64,000 bases of DNA from JAXGPP01 sp040766885 (GTDB lineage Bacteria; Planctomycetota; Planctomycetia; Pirellulales; Thermoguttaceae): positions 1-64,000 of the forward strand of contig JAXGPP010000029.1 in assembly GCA_040766885.1 (NCBI GenBank), given 5' to 3'. A model generated the notes under the pieces. That model saw only the letters and a list, made by a program, of their open reading frames with translations. It was not told the origin of the DNA and did not search any database. Below, in pieces: positions 63,378 through 64,000 of this stretch (position 1 is its first letter; each line of letters starts with the position of its first letter). The translations under genes were made by a program, and so were the position numbers.

Positions 63378-64000
63378 CTAGCGTTTTAGTTGGATCGTCA
63401 TTTGCGTGTCCCACCCGGGCTGCAGCAGCCAAAAGCCGCCCTGCTGCCGATTCTCGACCTCGGCCTTCACCTGGAAACGGCTGCCGGCCTCGATGATCGG
63501 GCTAGCGAATACGACCTTGCCCTGGAACGGCACGTTGTTCACCACCACGGTGACTGGTTGGCCTTCCACCTCGACCTGGTTGACCTGCCGAGCGTCGACC
63601 CAGCCTTCGACCCAGAGCTTGTCCATGCGAACCAGCCGCAGGATCGGCTCGCCCGCCTGGACCCATTCGGCCACTTCGCGGTAGCGATCGACGATGACGC
63701 CCTCGAAGGGAGCGATGATCTGCCGTCGGCGGACATCTTCTTGTGCAGCCTCGAGTTCTGCCTTCTGGACGTCGATCTGGACCTTGGCGATTCCCAGTTC
63801 GTGCTCCGCTTGTTCCTTGCCGAGCACCGCCTGGCGGTATTGCAGCCAGAGCCGCTGCTGGTCGGAGAGGGGCACGGTATTGGGGTGTTTACGGTTGGTT
63901 TCCTTAGCGCGTTCGACCTCGGCGCTGGCGACCTGCGCCGCGGCGTCGGAGTAGCGGACGTTGATGTCGTTGTTGGCTTCCTTCTCGGCGACGTTCAACT
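63378..64000 (-). CDS. HlyD-family membrane fusion protein, 5' end cut by window edge
   Basis: The last 206 residues of a larger protein; the frame is open through the right edge, so the true start lies beyond 64000. Visible parts are a coiled-coil alpha-hairpin (AQVASAEVERAKETN and LGKEQAEHELGIAKVQIDVQK), a lipoyl half-motif RRQIIAPFEGVIVDRYREVAEWVQAGEPILRLV, and a beta-barrel (WVEGWVDARQVNQVEVEGQPV). This is the periplasmic adaptor of efflux or type I export. It ends 64 bp before the M50-HlyD fusion on the same strand and is probably in the same operon. Confidence 0.88.
   Translation of the reverse strand, partial: LNVAEKEANNDINVRYSDAAAQVASAEVERAKETNRKHPNTVPLSDQQRLWLQYRQAVLGKEQAEHELGIAKVQIDVQKAELEAAQEDVRRRQIIAPFEGVIVDRYREVAEWVQAGEPILRLVRMDKLWVEGWVDARQVNQVEVEGQPVTVVVNNVPFQGKVVFASPIIEAGSRFQVKAEVENRQQGGFWLLQPGWDTQMTIQLKR

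Noticed and set aside
1..64000. Transposons, integrases, phage or toxin-antitoxin genes
   Set aside because: I looked on both strands and saw no transposase, integrase, terminase or toxin-antitoxin pattern; the island-like AT-rich pieces are short and intergenic.

Overview
The window is high-GC, gene-dense bacterial DNA from a planctomycete. The evidence for this is a Cys-rich repeat protein of the YTV type known from planctomycete cell walls, a surface protein with an N-terminal LEPR-XLL-like motif (here LETRALLS) plus SdrD_B, Calx-beta and tandem-95 modules, a sulfatase, many secreted proteins of unknown function, and an M50-peptidase/HlyD fusion. Placement near Pirellulales/Thermoguttaceae is a guess. 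I see no transposase, integrase, phage gene, CRISPR array or rRNA.

Layout. 0.4-5.2 kb: a type IV pilin-like gene, tRNA-Gln(UUG), then the translation/nucleotide cluster rpsB-tsf-pyrH-frr, followed 10 bp later by a membrane-anchored PQQ-propeller gene. 7.5-14.7 kb: a baeRF-type eRF1-like protein, a DUF2238-like membrane protein, a secreted cyclophilin, an RsmD-type rRNA methyltransferase, a cupin and a large unknown envelope protein. 14.9-20.2 kb: two phosphohexomutases of different subfamilies around a beta-helix protein and a methyltransferase. 20.4-23.9 kb: an iron-transport operon (membrane-anchored FeoA, FeoB with an N-terminal CxxCxxC, DtxR-family regulator) preceded by a palindromic candidate operator. 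24-27 kb: a solute-binding lipoprotein, tRNA-Ala(CGC) with a near-consensus promoter and a terminator, and a SYLF protein. 27-35.4 kb: an orphan hybrid histidine kinase, two secreted hydrolases, two methyltransferases, a DUF488 protein and an NHL propeller.

36-41.3 kb: a 1756-residue surface protein whose metallopeptidase domain interrupts an SdrD_B module. 41.4-45.6 kb: a coiled-coil protein, thioredoxin, a Ser/Thr kinase fused to a degenerate receiver, and a small coiled-coil protein. 45.9-50.6 kb: a 920-residue secreted protein with a probable TIM barrel, and a sulfatase. 51.3-57.6 kb: the YTV cell-wall protein with 90-bp tandem repeats, a zinc-ribbon rhomboid protease, an EF-hand lipoprotein and an internally duplicated parvulin-like chaperone. 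57.6-60.8 kb: an inverted-repeat cluster and korAB, a 2-oxoacid:ferredoxin oxidoreductase. 61-64 kb: a PqqD-like/M50/HlyD fusion with a separate HlyD adaptor that runs off the window end.

Functional themes are envelope construction and protein export (YTV protein, chaperones, rhomboid, M50-HlyD, giant surface protein), ferrous iron uptake, polysaccharide processing (sulfatase, esterases, beta-helix, TIM-barrel protein) and core translation. The best candidates for an undescribed system are the M50-HlyD export module and the YTV wall protein with its neighbouring envelope proteins. All functions come from reading motifs; no database search was run.
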